Part shown: piece after piece, positions 17,176 to 26,321 of the stretch
Position numbering within the stretch: the first letter of the stretch is position 1
Layout of the letters: each line of letters opens with the position of its first letter
Source: Agrobacterium albertimagni AOL15
GTDB taxonomy: Bacteria > Pseudomonadota > Alphaproteobacteria > Rhizobiales > Rhizobiaceae
DNA: 64,000 bases
Assembly: GCF_000300855.1 (NCBI RefSeq)
Contig: NZ_ALJF01000006.1
Span: 310,001 to 374,000, forward strand
Direction: 5' to 3'
The notes under the pieces: generated by a model
The model's input: only the letters and a program-made list of their open reading frames with translations
Told to the model about the DNA's origin: nothing
The model's database searches: none
Position numbers and translations under genes: made by a program

Positions 17176-18603
17176 TCAGCGGCGCCGCTTGCGGCCTTCG
17201 AACGGGTTCTCGCCCGCCTTGAAGTGGATGCGGATCGGCACGCCCGGCATATCGAAATCGGCGCGCAGACCATTGGTCAGATAGCGCACATAGCTTTCCG
17301 GCAACGCATCGGGTCGCGTGCAGGAAATCATGAAGGCCGGCGGGCGGGCCTTGACCTGCGTCATGTATTTCAGCTTCAGACGGCGGCCGGAGACGGCCGG
17401 TGGCGGATGCTGGGTCGTGACGCTATCTAGCCAGCGATTGAGCTTGGCCGTCGAGATGCGCTTGTTCCACACCATGTCGGTGTCGACGATGTTCTGCATC
17501 AGCTTGTCGAGGCCGTAGCCGGTCTGGCCGGACATCGGCACCGCGCGGATGCCGCGCGCCTGCGGCAGAAGCCGCTCGGTCTTTTCACGCAGGTCGGCCA
17601 GAACCGCCTGCGGATCTTCCACAAGATCCCACTTGTTGAAGGCAAGTACGGCGGCACGGCCTTCGCGGAGCACGAAATCGACGATCTGGATGTCCTGCTT
17701 TTCGAAGGGAATGGTCGCGTCGAAAACGATGACCACCGTCTCGGCGAAGCGGACGGCGCGCAGCGTGTCGGCGACCGAGAGCTTTTCGAGCTTTTCCTGC
17801 ACACGCGCCTTCTTGCGCATGCCGGCGGTGTCGAACATCTTGATGGTGCGGCCGCGCCAGTCCCATTCGACCGAGATCGAATCGCGGGTGATGCCGGCCT
17901 CAGGCCCGGTCAGCAGACGATCTTCGCCGAGGAAGCGGTTGATCAGCGTCGACTTGCCGGCATTCGGACGGCCGACGATGGCGACACGCAGCGGCTTGGT
18001 GTCGTCGTATTCGGGCTCGAATTCTTCGTCTTCCTCGCCCTCGCCCTCGCCCTCGGTCAGGACGACATCGGTTTCCGCCTCGTCATCCGGCTCGGGGAAG
18101 GCGCGATCCTCGCCGATCGCTTCGACGATGGCGTCGCGCAGATCAATCATGCCTTGGCCATGTTCGGCTGAGATCGGCACGGGTTCGCCGAGACCGAGCG
18201 TATAGGCGTCGTAGAAGCCGCCGTCAGAGCCCTTGGCTTCCGACTTGTTGGCGACCAGCACGACCGGCTTGCCGCGGCGGCGCAGCATTTCGGCGAGCGT
18301 CTGGTCTACGGGCGTGAGGCCATACTTGGCATCGACCACGAAGAGCGACAGATCCGCCTCGTCGATTGCCATCTCCGTCTGCGCCCGCATGCGGCCTTCG
18401 AGCGTGTCGGCGCCAGCCTCTTCGAGACCAGCCGTATCGATGATGGTGAAACGTAGGTCCACGAGCTTGGCCTCGCCCGGACGGCGGTCGCGGGTCACAC
18501 CCGGGGTGTCGTCGACCAGCGCCAGCTTCTTACCGACGAGGCGGTTGAAGAGCGTGGACTTGCCGACATTCGGACGCCCGACGATGGCGACTGTGAAACT
18601 CAT
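17176..18603 (-). CDS. der: Ribosome-assembly GTPase Der (EngA)
   Basis: 475-residue double-GTPase for 50S subunit maturation. G1 motifs [12 protein letters not shown] and [12 protein letters not shown], two DTAG(L/M) switch II motifs, and NKSE / NKWD base-recognition motifs are all intact, followed by a KH-like domain ([10 protein letters not shown] ... [11 protein letters not shown]). The linker between the G domains (about residues 165-205) is a strongly acidic Glu/Asp run, longer than in E. coli. The TPR protein gene lies upstream, 40 bases away in the same direction, a pairing that recalls the bacterial yfgM-bamB-der neighbourhood without bamB. Confidence 0.96.
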   Translation of the reverse strand: MSFTVAIVGRPNVGKSTLFNRLVGKKLALVDDTPGVTRDRRPGEAKLVDLRFTIIDTAGLEEAGADTLEGRMRAQTEMAIDEADLSLFVVDAKYGLTPVDQTLAEMLRRRGKPVVLVANKSEAKGSDGGFYDAYTLGLGEPVPISAEHGQGMIDLRDAIVEAIGEDRAFPEPDDEAETDVVLTEGEGEGEEDEEFEPEYDDTKPLRVAIVGRPNAGKSTLINRFLGEDRLLTGPEAGITRDSISVEWDWRGRTIKMFDTAGMRKKARVQEKLEKLSVADTLRAVRFAETVVIVFDATIPFEKQDIQIVDFVLREGRAAVLAFNKWDLVEDPQAVLADLREKTERLLPQARGIRAVPMSGQTGYGLDKLMQNIVDTDMVWNKRISTAKLNRWLDSVTTQHPPPAVSGRRLKLKYMTQVKARPPAFMISCTRPDALPESYVRYLTNGLRADFDMPGVPIRIHFKAGENPFEGRKRRR

Positions 18604-18643
18604 GGGAACGCTAGCTTTCCGGCCTTAAGAGGCCTTGTCGTTG

Positions 18644-19315
18644 TTACGGCGCCTTGCCCGACGCCTTGATGTTGTCGAGCAGCATCTGGGCGCGGTTGGC
18701 GACATTGCGTGGGGTTTCCGCATCTTCACTGATCTGTTCGAACCATTCGCGGGCGCGGACCATGTCGCCGGCCTTGTAGGCGGCGAGACCCAGCGCTTCG
18801 CGGGCGGCATGGCGCATGGCATTGGTCGGCGTTGCCATGGACTCGACGAGCGCCGAGACATCCTGGTAGGTGCCGGTATCGACGAGCAGCCACGCAGCGC
18901 GGATCTTCGCCGTATTGCGCACGGCATCCGGGATCGAGGCATCGTCGCCGATCGTCTTGAACGAGGCAATGGCGCCGGCCGGATCGCCCTTTTCGGCCAA
19001 AACCGAGGCGCCACGGAAACGGGCGAGCACGCCATAGGCGCCGTAGCCCTCCTGCTCCAGCGCCTGAAGTGCGGCTTCCGCCTCGTCGCGCTTGCCCTGG
19101 TCGGCCAGAGTAAGCGCCGCGAGGAACTTGTCGCCGGCATCCGACGCCTGGGTCGAATCCCAATGGGTCCAGAGACGATGGCCGGCCGTGCCGAGCACGA
19201 TGACGACCGCGACACCGATGATCCAGCGGCTGTAGCGCTTCCAGGCATTGCGCACCTGGTCGGAGCGAAGCTCCTCGTTCACTTCGCGGATAAAGCTGTC
19301 GTTCTGGTCAACCAT
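18644..19315 (-). CDS. YfgM-like membrane-anchored tetratricopeptide protein
   Basis: 223 residues. A soluble N-terminus with the basic RYSRW is followed by one membrane helix at about 31-47 (WIIGVAVVIVLGTAGHRLW) and a periplasmic TPR_21-type domain (FLAALTLADQGKRDEAEAALQALEQEGYGAY, GDPAGAIASFKTI, LLDNIKASG). This matches the YfgM family, a periplasmic chaperone partner of the Sec translocon. Positioned 40 bases before der and probably cotranscribed. Confidence 0.85.
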   Translation of the reverse strand: MVDQNDSFIREVNEELRSDQVRNAWKRYSRWIIGVAVVIVLGTAGHRLWTHWDSTQASDAGDKFLAALTLADQGKRDEAEAALQALEQEGYGAYGVLARFRGASVLAEKGDPAGAIASFKTIGDDASIPDAVRNTAKIRAAWLLVDTGTYQDVSALVESMATPTNAMRHAAREALGLAAYKAGDMVRAREWFEQISEDAETPRNVANRAQMLLDNIKASGKAP

Positions 19316-19425
19316 TCATACTCCCGGACGTCGCCGGCCTTTCCATGCAGTCTCTCATGCGTGAGCGGCCTTCTAGCCGATTTTTGCCCGCTTGTAAGGG
19401 GAAAACCGCCAACAGCCTTAAGCCG

Positions 19426-20004
19426 TCACATGGCAAGCGGTGCAACACCGATCAACAGTTTGTGCAGCCACATGGTGATGACGGCCCAAGCGACGATACC
19501 ACCGACCACGGCAATCGCATCGAAGCGCGCCGAAACGAAGGGCTTGAGCACGAGATCGCCGGCCCGTACACGCCGCTTGTAGTCGATCCTGAGGACCACG
19601 CCCCAGGCGAGAAGCGCGACGAACAGAAGGACGGAGCGGAGATCACCATTGGCGAGCAGGTGAGCGGCGGCCCAGATCTTGATGGACAGAACGATCGGAT
19701 GCTTGGTCTTGGTGGCGATATGTCCCGCCGGGAGAAAACCGGCCACCAGACAGATCATCGCAAACAGCATCAGCGTCGTGGTCAGGTGGTTCATGCCGGC
19801 AGGCGGGAACCAGAGATTGATGACGGGCGCGGTCGCATATCCCCAGATTAGCACGATCAGGGATACCAGGCTCATCACCGAATTGATCACCCGCCAGCCC
19901 GTCTCGCCGAAGCGGTCGATCATCGACAGCCGGAAACCGGGCGCGACGACGCGGATGAGATGGGTAGCCAGAAACAGGATGATGCCGAGAATGAGAAGCG
20001 TCAT
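19426..20004 (-). CDS. NnrU family membrane protein
   Basis: 192-residue integral membrane protein with about six hydrophobic segments. It starts MTLLILGIILFLATHLIRVV with the conserved His-Arg of NnrU proteins and contains GMNHLTT, KTKHPIVLSIKIWAAAHLLANGD and GWRVINSVMSLVSLIVLIWGY, all conserved in the family. NnrU was named from nitrite/nitric oxide reductase clusters and is related to isoprenoid-modifying methyltransferase-type membrane proteins; its reaction is not established. No denitrification genes adjoin, so it acts outside that context here. Confidence 0.88.
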   Translation of the reverse strand: MTLLILGIILFLATHLIRVVAPGFRLSMIDRFGETGWRVINSVMSLVSLIVLIWGYATAPVINLWFPPAGMNHLTTTLMLFAMICLVAGFLPAGHIATKTKHPIVLSIKIWAAAHLLANGDLRSVLLFVALLAWGVVLRIDYKRRVRAGDLVLKPFVSARFDAIAVVGGIVAWAVITMWLHKLLIGVAPLAM

Positions 20005-20115
20005 GGGTCAGAACCTTTCAGGTCGAGTTGCCCAAAGCCTTACTGGTCCAGCGATCGAATTTCCAGAGCGTTCAAAGCTTCGCCGCATTTGGATGGGAGG
20101 CAACGCACCCTGTTG

Positions 20116-21150
20116 ATGACCGGGTATTTCTTGATGTTTCGTAGCCTGATTGCCTTTTCCCTTGCCGCAACGGCGACCATTGCTTTCGCCGGAGAGCCTG
20201 TCCCTGCGGCAAAAGGCGCGGCCGAATCCAGACCAAAACAACTGCTGCTCGTCTCCTTTGACGGTGCGCATGACAACAGGCTCTGGGCGCGCAGCCGCGA
20301 GATCGGCCAAAAAGCCAATGCCCGTTTTACCTATTTCCTCTCCTGCACCACTCTGATCCCGCGCGCCCGTGCCGGCGACTACAAGGCCCCGGGCATCAAG
20401 GCGGGCCGCTCGAACATCGGCTTTGCCATGAGCGCGGACGAAGTCGGCAACCGGCTGGACCACATCTGGAAGGCGCGCAGCGAAGGCCATGAGATCGCCA
20501 GCCATACCTGCGGCCATTTCGACGGCAAGGACTGGACGAAGGCGGACTGGCTGAAGGAATTCGAGGCCTTCGACCGGGTTCTGGCAAATGCCTGGAAGGA
20601 TAACGGCCTTGCCGATCGCGAACCGGAAGGCTGGGCGGACTTCGTCACGCAGGACATCACCGGTTTCCGCGCCCCTTACCTCTCGGCACCCGAAAGCCTG
20701 TTTCAGGCCGAGCGCGAACACGGCTTCCGGTATGACGCAAGCATCGTCACCCACGATCCGACGCTACCGGTCGAAAAAGCAGGCGTCGCCCGCTTTGGCC
20801 TGCCGCTGATCCCGGAAGGTCCGAGAGAGCGACGCATCATCGCCATGGACTACAATCTCTTCATCCGCCATTCCGCCGGCATCGACCATCCCTCGAAGGC
20901 CGACGAATTCGCCGAGCGCAGCTATCAGGCCTTCCGGTCGGCCTTCGACCGGCAATACGAAGGCGATCGTATTCCTCTGCAGATCGGCCTGCATTTCGTC
21001 GAGATGAACGGCGGCGCCTACTGGGCCGCCATGGAACGGCTGGTAACGGAGGTCTGCCCCCTGCCCGATGTCGCCTGCGTGACCTATGCCGAAGCGCTCG
21101 ACATGATGGAGGGCCGGACCAATCCGGCGGCGGCACCCGGCGCCATGTGA
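20116..21150 (+). CDS. Secreted polysaccharide deacetylase family protein
   Basis: About 344 residues with a signal peptide (FRSLIAFSLAATATIAFA). The NodB-type domain shows the metal ligands: Asp in LLLVSFDGAHDN, and the His pair in EIASHTCGHFDG (HxxxH), plus GFRAPYLSAPE with the conserved Arg-Ala-Pro motif. Likely a metal-dependent deacetylase of envelope or extracellular glycans, or a related amidase. Start could also be ATG 20134, which puts the signal peptide at the very N-terminus; a GGGAGG lies upstream of 20116 at a long distance. No linked glycan genes. Confidence 0.8.
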   Translation: MTGYFLMFRSLIAFSLAATATIAFAGEPVPAAKGAAESRPKQLLLVSFDGAHDNRLWARSREIGQKANARFTYFLSCTTLIPRARAGDYKAPGIKAGRSNIGFAMSADEVGNRLDHIWKARSEGHEIASHTCGHFDGKDWTKADWLKEFEAFDRVLANAWKDNGLADREPEGWADFVTQDITGFRAPYLSAPESLFQAEREHGFRYDASIVTHDPTLPVEKAGVARFGLPLIPEGPRERRIIAMDYNLFIRHSAGIDHPSKADEFAERSYQAFRSAFDRQYEGDRIPLQIGLHFVEMNGGAYWAAMERLVTEVCPLPDVACVTYAEALDMMEGRTNPAAAPGAM

Positions 21151-21249
21151 TACCCCCGTGAGCGTCGTGTGATCGGCATGTGATCGCGTGACGCATTTAC
21201 TTCCCGGCTGGGAGACCCGATATGCCGGTCAAACATCTCGGGGAAATCC

Positions 21250-21405
21250 ATGAAGATCCTGTTCCTCCTTGCCTGCGCCTGCGTGATAGCCGCCACCATC
21301 GGCGCTGTCGCCATTGGGCTTTCGCTGTTCACCCAACCGGAAGCCTATGCCGCCCTGCCTGGGGGCTTCACCACGCCGGTTTCGGTGTGGCCGAGCTTCG
21401 GCTGA
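21250..21405 (+). CDS. Small single-helix protein of unknown function
   Basis: 51-codon frame with GGGGAAAT before the ATG. The product begins KILFLLACACVIAATIGAVA, a hydrophobic segment that could be a signal peptide or membrane anchor, then a short Pro/Gly-rich tail ending VWPSFG. A clear terminator follows 21 bases after the stop, which supports a real transcript. No homologue recognised. It lies between the deacetylase and the convergent bacA gene. Confidence 0.5.
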   Translation: MKILFLLACACVIAATIGAVAIGLSLFTQPEAYAALPGGFTTPVSVWPSFG

Positions 21406-21426
21406 CGACTTCCTTCATCGCAAACA

Positions 21427-21460
21427 CAAAGGCCGCACCGGTTTCCCGGCGCGGCCTTTG
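21427..21460. terminator. Terminator hairpin between the small ORF and bacA
   Basis: Perfect ten-base stem CAAAGGCCGC / GCGGCCTTTG with additional pairing inside the loop. It lies between convergent stop codons and can serve both strands, although the T-runs are short. Confidence 0.7.
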
Positions 21461-21484
21461 TCATTTGGTCGCGTTGTCTCGGTC

Positions 21485-22765
21485 TCAGTAGGGCCGATCT
21501 GCGGCAATCTCGCCCTCTGCTGCCTCGCGCTCAAGGTAGCGCTGGTCGATCGCCGGCAGCGGGGCACCATCGATGGCGGCCTCGAAGGCGGCGAGACGCT
21601 TGTGGATCGAGAGCAGTTCGATGATCGTCGACCAATAGCTGACCAGATACTGGAAGCTGTCCGTGACCTGACCGAAGGCGGTGGCCATCTGCTGCCAGAC
21701 ACCCATGGTGATCTTGCCGGCGACGATGGTCGGGATCAGGATGAAGGTCAGGAAGATTGCGTCGAGCTGGCCATAGGTGAAGCGCGCGACGTTGAAATAG
21801 GTGTAGTGCCAATACATGCGGAAGTAGTTGCGGCGCACGTTCGTGAAGAGCTCGCGCACCGTCACCGGTTGGGCACGCTCGGCATTGTCTTCGCCGTAGA
21901 CCAGCTCCTTGCGGAACGCGGCTTCGACGCGCTGGTTGCGGAACTGCAGGCCCGGCAGCTTGATACCGGCCACCATCAGCAGAACCGTGCCGAACAGCGA
22001 CCAGAAGATCGCCAGCCAGAACAGCGCATGCGGCACGGCCCCAATGATCGGCAGTTCAGTGACATTCTCCGACATGCGGAACAGAATCGGCAGAAAGACG
22101 ACCAGCGTCATGACCGAGTTGATCAGCGCAACGCCGAGGCCTTCCAGGATATTGGCAAAACGCATCGTGTCTTCCTGCACACGCTGCGAGGCGCCTTCGA
22201 TGTGGCGCAACTGGTCCCACTTCGACAGGTAATAGTCGTTCATCGCATTGCGCCAGCGGAAGACGTAATGGTTGGTGAAGAAGGCGGTAAAGACGGAAAG
22301 CGTGACGCCGACCATGCCGATTTCGAGGAAGCGCAGCTGCAACTCGTAGAGCTGGCCGGCCGTGACCGTACCGTCGCCGTTGAGCGCCTTCTGGAAGAGA
22401 TCGAAGAAGGGACCGCGCCAGTTGTTGACCGCGACCGAGATCTGCACGCTAAAATAGGCAATGAAGATGATGAAGGCCGAACCCCAGATCGACCATTTCG
22501 TCCAGGGATGATCCTTGGCGAGGACCTGCCAGACACCACCGAAGATCAGAACGAAGATGGTGAAATAGAGGTAGAACCAGAGATTGTCCGGCGTGAAGAA
22601 GAAGGCCAGCCCGACGGGCGGCTGCTGCCCTTCTGCCAGCGGCGGCAAGCCGATCGCGGCGCCGATCTGCGGGCCGACAGTATACCAGACGATGATGCAG
22701 ACGAGCGTCCAGACAGCGGCTGAGGTGAAGAACAGCTTGGGCTGCGGAAAGAAGGAGTGAAACAC
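21485..22765 (-). CDS. bacA: BacA/SbmA peptide transporter
   Basis: 426-residue inner-membrane protein of the SbmA/BacA family, which takes up antimicrobial and nodule-specific cysteine-rich peptides and is essential for bacteroid survival in several rhizobia. Signatures: FFPQPKLFFTSA at the start, WRNAMNDYYLSKW, EGASQRVQEDTMRFA and YWHYTYFNVARFTYGQLDAIF. The GTG at 22765 is preferred because known BacA proteins begin right at this FHSFFP region; an ATG at 22849 would add 28 residues and run through a leader hairpin. It lies alone, divergent from the 78-residue ORF. Confidence 0.93.
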   Translation of the reverse strand: MFHSFFPQPKLFFTSAAVWTLVCIIVWYTVGPQIGAAIGLPPLAEGQQPPVGLAFFFTPDNLWFYLYFTIFVLIFGGVWQVLAKDHPWTKWSIWGSAFIIFIAYFSVQISVAVNNWRGPFFDLFQKALNGDGTVTAGQLYELQLRFLEIGMVGVTLSVFTAFFTNHYVFRWRNAMNDYYLSKWDQLRHIEGASQRVQEDTMRFANILEGLGVALINSVMTLVVFLPILFRMSENVTELPIIGAVPHALFWLAIFWSLFGTVLLMVAGIKLPGLQFRNQRVEAAFRKELVYGEDNAERAQPVTVRELFTNVRRNYFRMYWHYTYFNVARFTYGQLDAIFLTFILIPTIVAGKITMGVWQQMATAFGQVTDSFQYLVSYWSTIIELLSIHKRLAAFEAAIDGAPLPAIDQRYLEREAAEGEIAADRPY

Positions 22766-22803
22766 GCGGAAAACCTTCGTGTGGGAGAAGTCCTGTAGAA
22801 CCT

Positions 22804-22831
22804 GGCGGAACCTAGGGCAGAAGGTTCCGCC
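22804..22831 (-). promoter_or_regulatory. Stem-loop in the bacA leader
   Basis: Perfect ten-base inverted repeat GGCGGAACCT / AGGTTCCGCC with an eight-base loop, 39 bases upstream of the proposed GTG start of bacA. It could be an operator or an mRNA structure near the ribosome site. Confidence 0.5.
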
Positions 22832-22980
22832 CAGCAATGGCATCGCCAAATTGTGGCAGAATTACCCCCGCCAAAATTAAGGGTCTGTAAGGTTGGCGTT
22901 CGGTGATGTGGTCTCAAGCTTTTCTTGCCTCCTGCCCAAAAATCGCTAGGGAAGTCGCAAAGCTTATTCAGGAGTGCCCC

Positions 22981-23217
22981 ATGAGCGATCTCAGCCTGCA
23001 GCAGGCCATCGACAACATCTACACCTCGATCAACAACGACAACGAAGAGATCGATCTTCACATTGCCGCCCTCAAGGCTGCGATGGCGAAGGAAGGCGTC
23101 AAGGAAGCGGTGTTCGAGCCGTCCAAGCTCGCCCAGTCGAACCGTCAGGGCCGCAAGATCATGCAGTCCTATTTCAAGAAGAAGGGCGTCGCCGTCGGCT
23201 TTTCGAAGTCGGAGTAA
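22981..23217 (+). CDS. Small conserved-looking basic protein of unknown function
   Basis: 78 residues beginning SDLSLQQAIDNIYTSINND, with a predicted helical N-terminal half and a basic C-terminus (NRQGRKIMQSYFKKKGVAV). AGGAG stands six bases before the ATG at 22981. No signal peptide, Cys or recognised domain. The basic tail hints at nucleic-acid or membrane contact, which is only a guess. It is divergent from bacA, and a large imperfect palindrome separates it from the convergent map gene. Confidence 0.7.
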   Translation: MSDLSLQQAIDNIYTSINNDNEEIDLHIAALKAAMAKEGVKEAVFEPSKLAQSNRQGRKIMQSYFKKKGVAVGFSKSE

Positions 23218-23240
23218 CGAACCATCTAACCGCCGCGAAG

Positions 23241-23374
23241 TCTGTTCCAGAATTCCCCTGGGAGTGGCGAAAATGGTGATTTCGAGAACCGAAGCGGAGC
23301 GTACATTTGGTACGTGAGCACCGGAAGCGCAGAAATCGCCATTTGCAGCCCGCCAAGGGGAATTATCGAACAGA
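23241..23374. repeat. Long imperfect inverted repeat (intergenic palindrome)
   Basis: Arms at 23241-23283 and 23332-23374 match at roughly three quarters of positions when one is reverse-complemented (TCTGTTC ... AATTCCCC ... TGATTTC against TCTGTTC ... AATTCCCC ... CGATTTC). A second small palindrome, CGTAC / GTACG, is at the centre. The whole can fold into one hairpin of about 130 bases between convergent genes. Looks like a dispersed rhizobial intergenic element or a structured terminator. Confidence 0.6.
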
Positions 23375-23377
23375 CGC

Positions 23378-24130
23378 TCAGTCGGCGAGCGTCAACACCA
23401 GTGGACCATTCTTGGTCACCACGATCGTGTGCTCGAACTGCACGGTGGGCGCACGCGGCTCGCTGTAGAGCGTCCAGTTGTCCTTGTCGCCGTCCTCGGC
23501 CCATTGGCCGCCGAGCGAGAGAAACGGCTCGACGGTAAAGACCAGCCCCTCATCCATGATCCGCGTCTCATCCGGATCCGGCCAGGTCGAAAGCTCCGTC
23601 GGTTCCTCGTGCAACGAGCGGCCGACGCCGTGGCTGGCGAGATTGGTGATCAGCGTATAGCGGTTCTTCCTGGCAAAGGCGCCGATCGAATTGCCGATAT
23701 CGGCCAGCGGACGGCCGGTCTTTACCTGGTTCAAGCCCACCCAAAGCGCCCGCTTGCCGTCGCGCAGCAACCGTTCCTGCTTGGCCGTGCCCGGCGGCAC
23801 GATGAAGGACGAGCCGGTATCGCCGAAATAGCCGAGCTTTTCGCCTGACACATCGATATTGACGAGATCGCCGGCCTTGATCACCCGGTCGCCGGGAATG
23901 CCATGGGCGATCTCTTCATTGACCGAGATGCAGGTCGCACCGGGAAACTGGTAGCAAAGCTCAGGCGCAGACTGGGCGCCATTGTCCTCGAGCACCTTGC
24001 GCCCGATCAGATCGAGCTCGCGCGTCGTGATGCCGGGCTCGAGCGCTGCAGACATTGTCTTGACTGCAGTCGCACAGATCCGTCCGATGTCCTTGAGACG
24101 CGACAGGTCCTCTTCGGTTTCGACGATCAT
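23378..24130 (-). CDS. map: Methionine aminopeptidase, type I
   Basis: 250 residues. All five metal ligands are visible: Asp in LVNIDVS, Asp in FGDTGSSF, His in ASHGVGRSLHEEP, Glu in VFTVEPFL and Glu in VQFEHTIVV. It removes the initiator Met from nascent proteins. The variant order and the sequence ELSTWPDPDE suggest it may be a second, divergent Map rather than the housekeeping copy next to radC or sfsA, which cannot be tested inside this window. Complete; upstream gene runs the same way 41 bases away. Confidence 0.9.
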   Translation of the reverse strand: MIVETEEDLSRLKDIGRICATAVKTMSAALEPGITTRELDLIGRKVLEDNGAQSAPELCYQFPGATCISVNEEIAHGIPGDRVIKAGDLVNIDVSGEKLGYFGDTGSSFIVPPGTAKQERLLRDGKRALWVGLNQVKTGRPLADIGNSIGAFARKNRYTLITNLASHGVGRSLHEEPTELSTWPDPDETRIMDEGLVFTVEPFLSLGGQWAEDGDKDNWTLYSEPRAPTVQFEHTIVVTKNGPLVLTLAD

Positions 24131-24171
24131 GGCGGTCCTTCAACGGCTCTTCGACGGGGATAAGCGCTGCC

Positions 24172-25218
24172 TTAGGCGGCAGACGCTGTCTCCGTCAACG
24201 CTTTCCGAACCAGCGGCGCGACTTTTGCTCCGAAAAGTTCGATCCCGCGCATCAGTTCCTTATGCGGCATCGGCCCGATCGCCATCTGCATCAGGAACCG
24301 GTCATTCTTGAAGATGCCGTGCATGGCGACGATCTTTTCGGCAACGGCTTCGGGATCGCCGACGAAGAGCGCACCGCGCGGCCCGCGCGAGGCATCGAAC
24401 TGCGCCCGGTTGGTCGGACCCCAGCCGCGCTCGCGGCCGATCCGGTCCATCACCACGGCCTGCGGCGCATAGAAGATATCAGCCGCCGACTGCGTGGTGT
24501 CATGGATGAAGCCATGCACGTTGATTGAGGTCTTGAGCGTCGACGGATCGACGCCGGCCTTGGCGGCGCTCTGGCGATAGAGATCGAAGAAGGGCGCAAA
24601 GCGATGCGGCTCGCCGCCGATGATGGCGAGCGCCAGCGGCAGGCCGAGATAACCGGCACGCGCCGCCGACTGCGGCGTGCCGCCGATCGCGATCCACAGC
24701 GGCAGGAGATCCTGCAGCGGTCGCGGATAGACACCCCTGCCCTCGATCGGCTTGCGGGTCTGGCCTTCCCAGGTCACCACCTCGTTCTCGCGGATTTCCA
24801 TGAGCAGCTGCAGCTTTTCGGCAAACAGCAGGTCATAGTCTTCGAGATCATAGCCGAAGAGCGGGAAGCTCTCGATGAACGAGCCACGCCCGACCATCAG
24901 TTCGGTGCGGCCATTCGAAAGCAGATCGACGGTGGCATATTGCTGGAAGACGCGCACCGGATCGTCGGAGGAGAGCACCGAAACGGCGCTGGTCAGCCGG
25001 ATGTTCTTCGTCTGCACGGCCGCAGCGGCAAGAATAGTCGCCGGCGAAGACGCCATATAGTCAGGGCGGTGATGTTCGCCCAAGCCAAAGACATCGAGAC
25101 CGACCTCGTCCGCCAGCCGGATTTCCGCCAGAAGCTCGTCGACACGGCGCTTGGCATCGGCCCCCTTGTTGGCGGCATTCGGGTCGACATCGGCAAATGT
25201 GTAAAGTCCGAGTTCCAT
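24172..25218 (-). CDS. Luciferase-like (LLM class) flavin-dependent oxidoreductase
   Basis: 348-residue bacterial-luciferase-fold enzyme, FMNH2-dependent, substrate unknown. Typical strands: LGLYTFADVDPN at the start, DVFGLGEHHRPDYMASSPA, IRLTSAVSVLSSDDPVRVFQQYATVDLLSNGR and LPLWIAIGGTPQSAARAG. AGGAG is placed eight bases before the ATG at 25218, which decides the start over an open frame reaching 25347. The map gene follows 41 bases downstream in the same direction, so they may share a transcript. Confidence 0.88.
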   Translation of the reverse strand: MELGLYTFADVDPNAANKGADAKRRVDELLAEIRLADEVGLDVFGLGEHHRPDYMASSPATILAAAAVQTKNIRLTSAVSVLSSDDPVRVFQQYATVDLLSNGRTELMVGRGSFIESFPLFGYDLEDYDLLFAEKLQLLMEIRENEVVTWEGQTRKPIEGRGVYPRPLQDLLPLWIAIGGTPQSAARAGYLGLPLALAIIGGEPHRFAPFFDLYRQSAAKAGVDPSTLKTSINVHGFIHDTTQSAADIFYAPQAVVMDRIGRERGWGPTNRAQFDASRGPRGALFVGDPEAVAEKIVAMHGIFKNDRFLMQMAIGPMPHKELMRGIELFGAKVAPLVRKALTETASAA

Positions 25219-25449
25219 GGGAAGACTCCTGATTGCGTGTGTTGGCCCAGACATAGAGATTTGCGGCTGCAGACAAAAGGGCCCGCCATCGAACAGTGTG
25301 TTTCCCCGCAATTGCTCTGCAGCGATGGGCCGCGTCTGCTGCGTCAAAAGGTCATTGCGCCGGAACTTCCTTTAGGACTAACCTTTCCCTTCGCGGGCGC
25401 AACATCACGCCCGTGATCCATCGGCATCCGTCGAGAAGGAAACATTCAT

Positions 25450-26223
25450 ATGAAAAGAACTGTTGTCATTACCGGCTCCACCAGTGGAATCGGCCTTGGA
25501 ATCGCCCGTGCCTTTGCCGCTGAAGGGGCCAATGTCGTCATCAACGGCTTCGGCGATGCCGCCGAAATCGAGAAGGCCCGCAAGTCTCTGGAAGCGCATG
25601 GTGGTAAGGCGCTCTACCACGGCGGCGACATGACCAAGCCGGCCGAGATCGCCGACCTGATCGCCAGCGCCGAGAAAACCTTTGGCGGCGTCGATGTGCT
25701 CGTCAACAATGCCGGCATCCAGCATGTCTCCCCGGTCGAGGATTTCCCGATCGAGAAATGGGACCAGATCATCGCGATCAACCTGACCAGTTCCTTCCAC
25801 ACGGTGCGAGCGGTCGTCCCCGGCATGAAGGCGAAGAAAAAAGGCCGCATCATCAACATCGCCTCGGCCCACGGCCTCGTCGCCTCGCCCTACAAGTCCG
25901 CTTATGTGGCAGCCAAGCACGGCATTCTCGGCCTGACGAAGTCGGTCGCGCTCGAAGTCGCCGAGTTCGGCATCACCATCAATGCGATCTGCCCGGGTTA
26001 CGTGCTGACACCGCTTGTGGAAAAGCAGATCCCGGACACAGCCAAGGCCCGCGGCATCACCGAAGAACAGGTGAAGACCGAGGTCATGCTGCGCCTGCAG
26101 GCAACCAAGGAATTCGTTTCGATCGACGAGGTCGCCCAGACCGCGATCTTCCTGGCGAGCGATGCTGCCCGCCAGATCACCGGCACCTCGATCTCGATCG
26201 ATGGTGGCTGGACCGCACAATAG
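25450..26223 (+). CDS. bdhA: D-beta-hydroxybutyrate dehydrogenase
   Basis: 257-residue SDR that oxidises 3-hydroxybutyrate to acetoacetate with NAD+, the step that links PHB breakdown to central metabolism. TGSTSGIGLGIA, NNAGIQHVSPVEDFP, the catalytic Ser in NIASAHGLVASPYKSAYVAAKHG (Tyr-x3-Lys), PGYVLTPLVEKQIPD and the ending SIDGGWTAQ match rhizobial BdhA. GAAGGAAA precedes the ATG. In Sinorhizobium bdhA is often followed by xdhA genes, and the same order is seen here. Confidence 0.95.
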   Translation: MKRTVVITGSTSGIGLGIARAFAAEGANVVINGFGDAAEIEKARKSLEAHGGKALYHGGDMTKPAEIADLIASAEKTFGGVDVLVNNAGIQHVSPVEDFPIEKWDQIIAINLTSSFHTVRAVVPGMKAKKKGRIINIASAHGLVASPYKSAYVAAKHGILGLTKSVALEVAEFGITINAICPGYVLTPLVEKQIPDTAKARGITEEQVKTEVMLRLQATKEFVSIDEVAQTAIFLASDAARQITGTSISIDGGWTAQ

Positions 26224-26237
26224 ACTTGAAAGATAAC

Positions 26238-26275
26238 GCTGCGCCGCCCACCATTGGTCACATGGTCGGCGCAGC
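26238..26275 (+). terminator. Hairpin between bdhA and xdhA
   Basis: Two stacked stems: GCTGCGCCG / CGGCGCAGC outside and ACCAT / ATGGT inside, starting 15 bases after the bdhA stop. It has no T-run, so it may only attenuate readthrough into xdhA. Confidence 0.5.
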
Positions 26276-26321
26276 GCCGGCGTCCGCATTATGGACGTCT
26301 CCAGGGGGACAAAAGACATAG

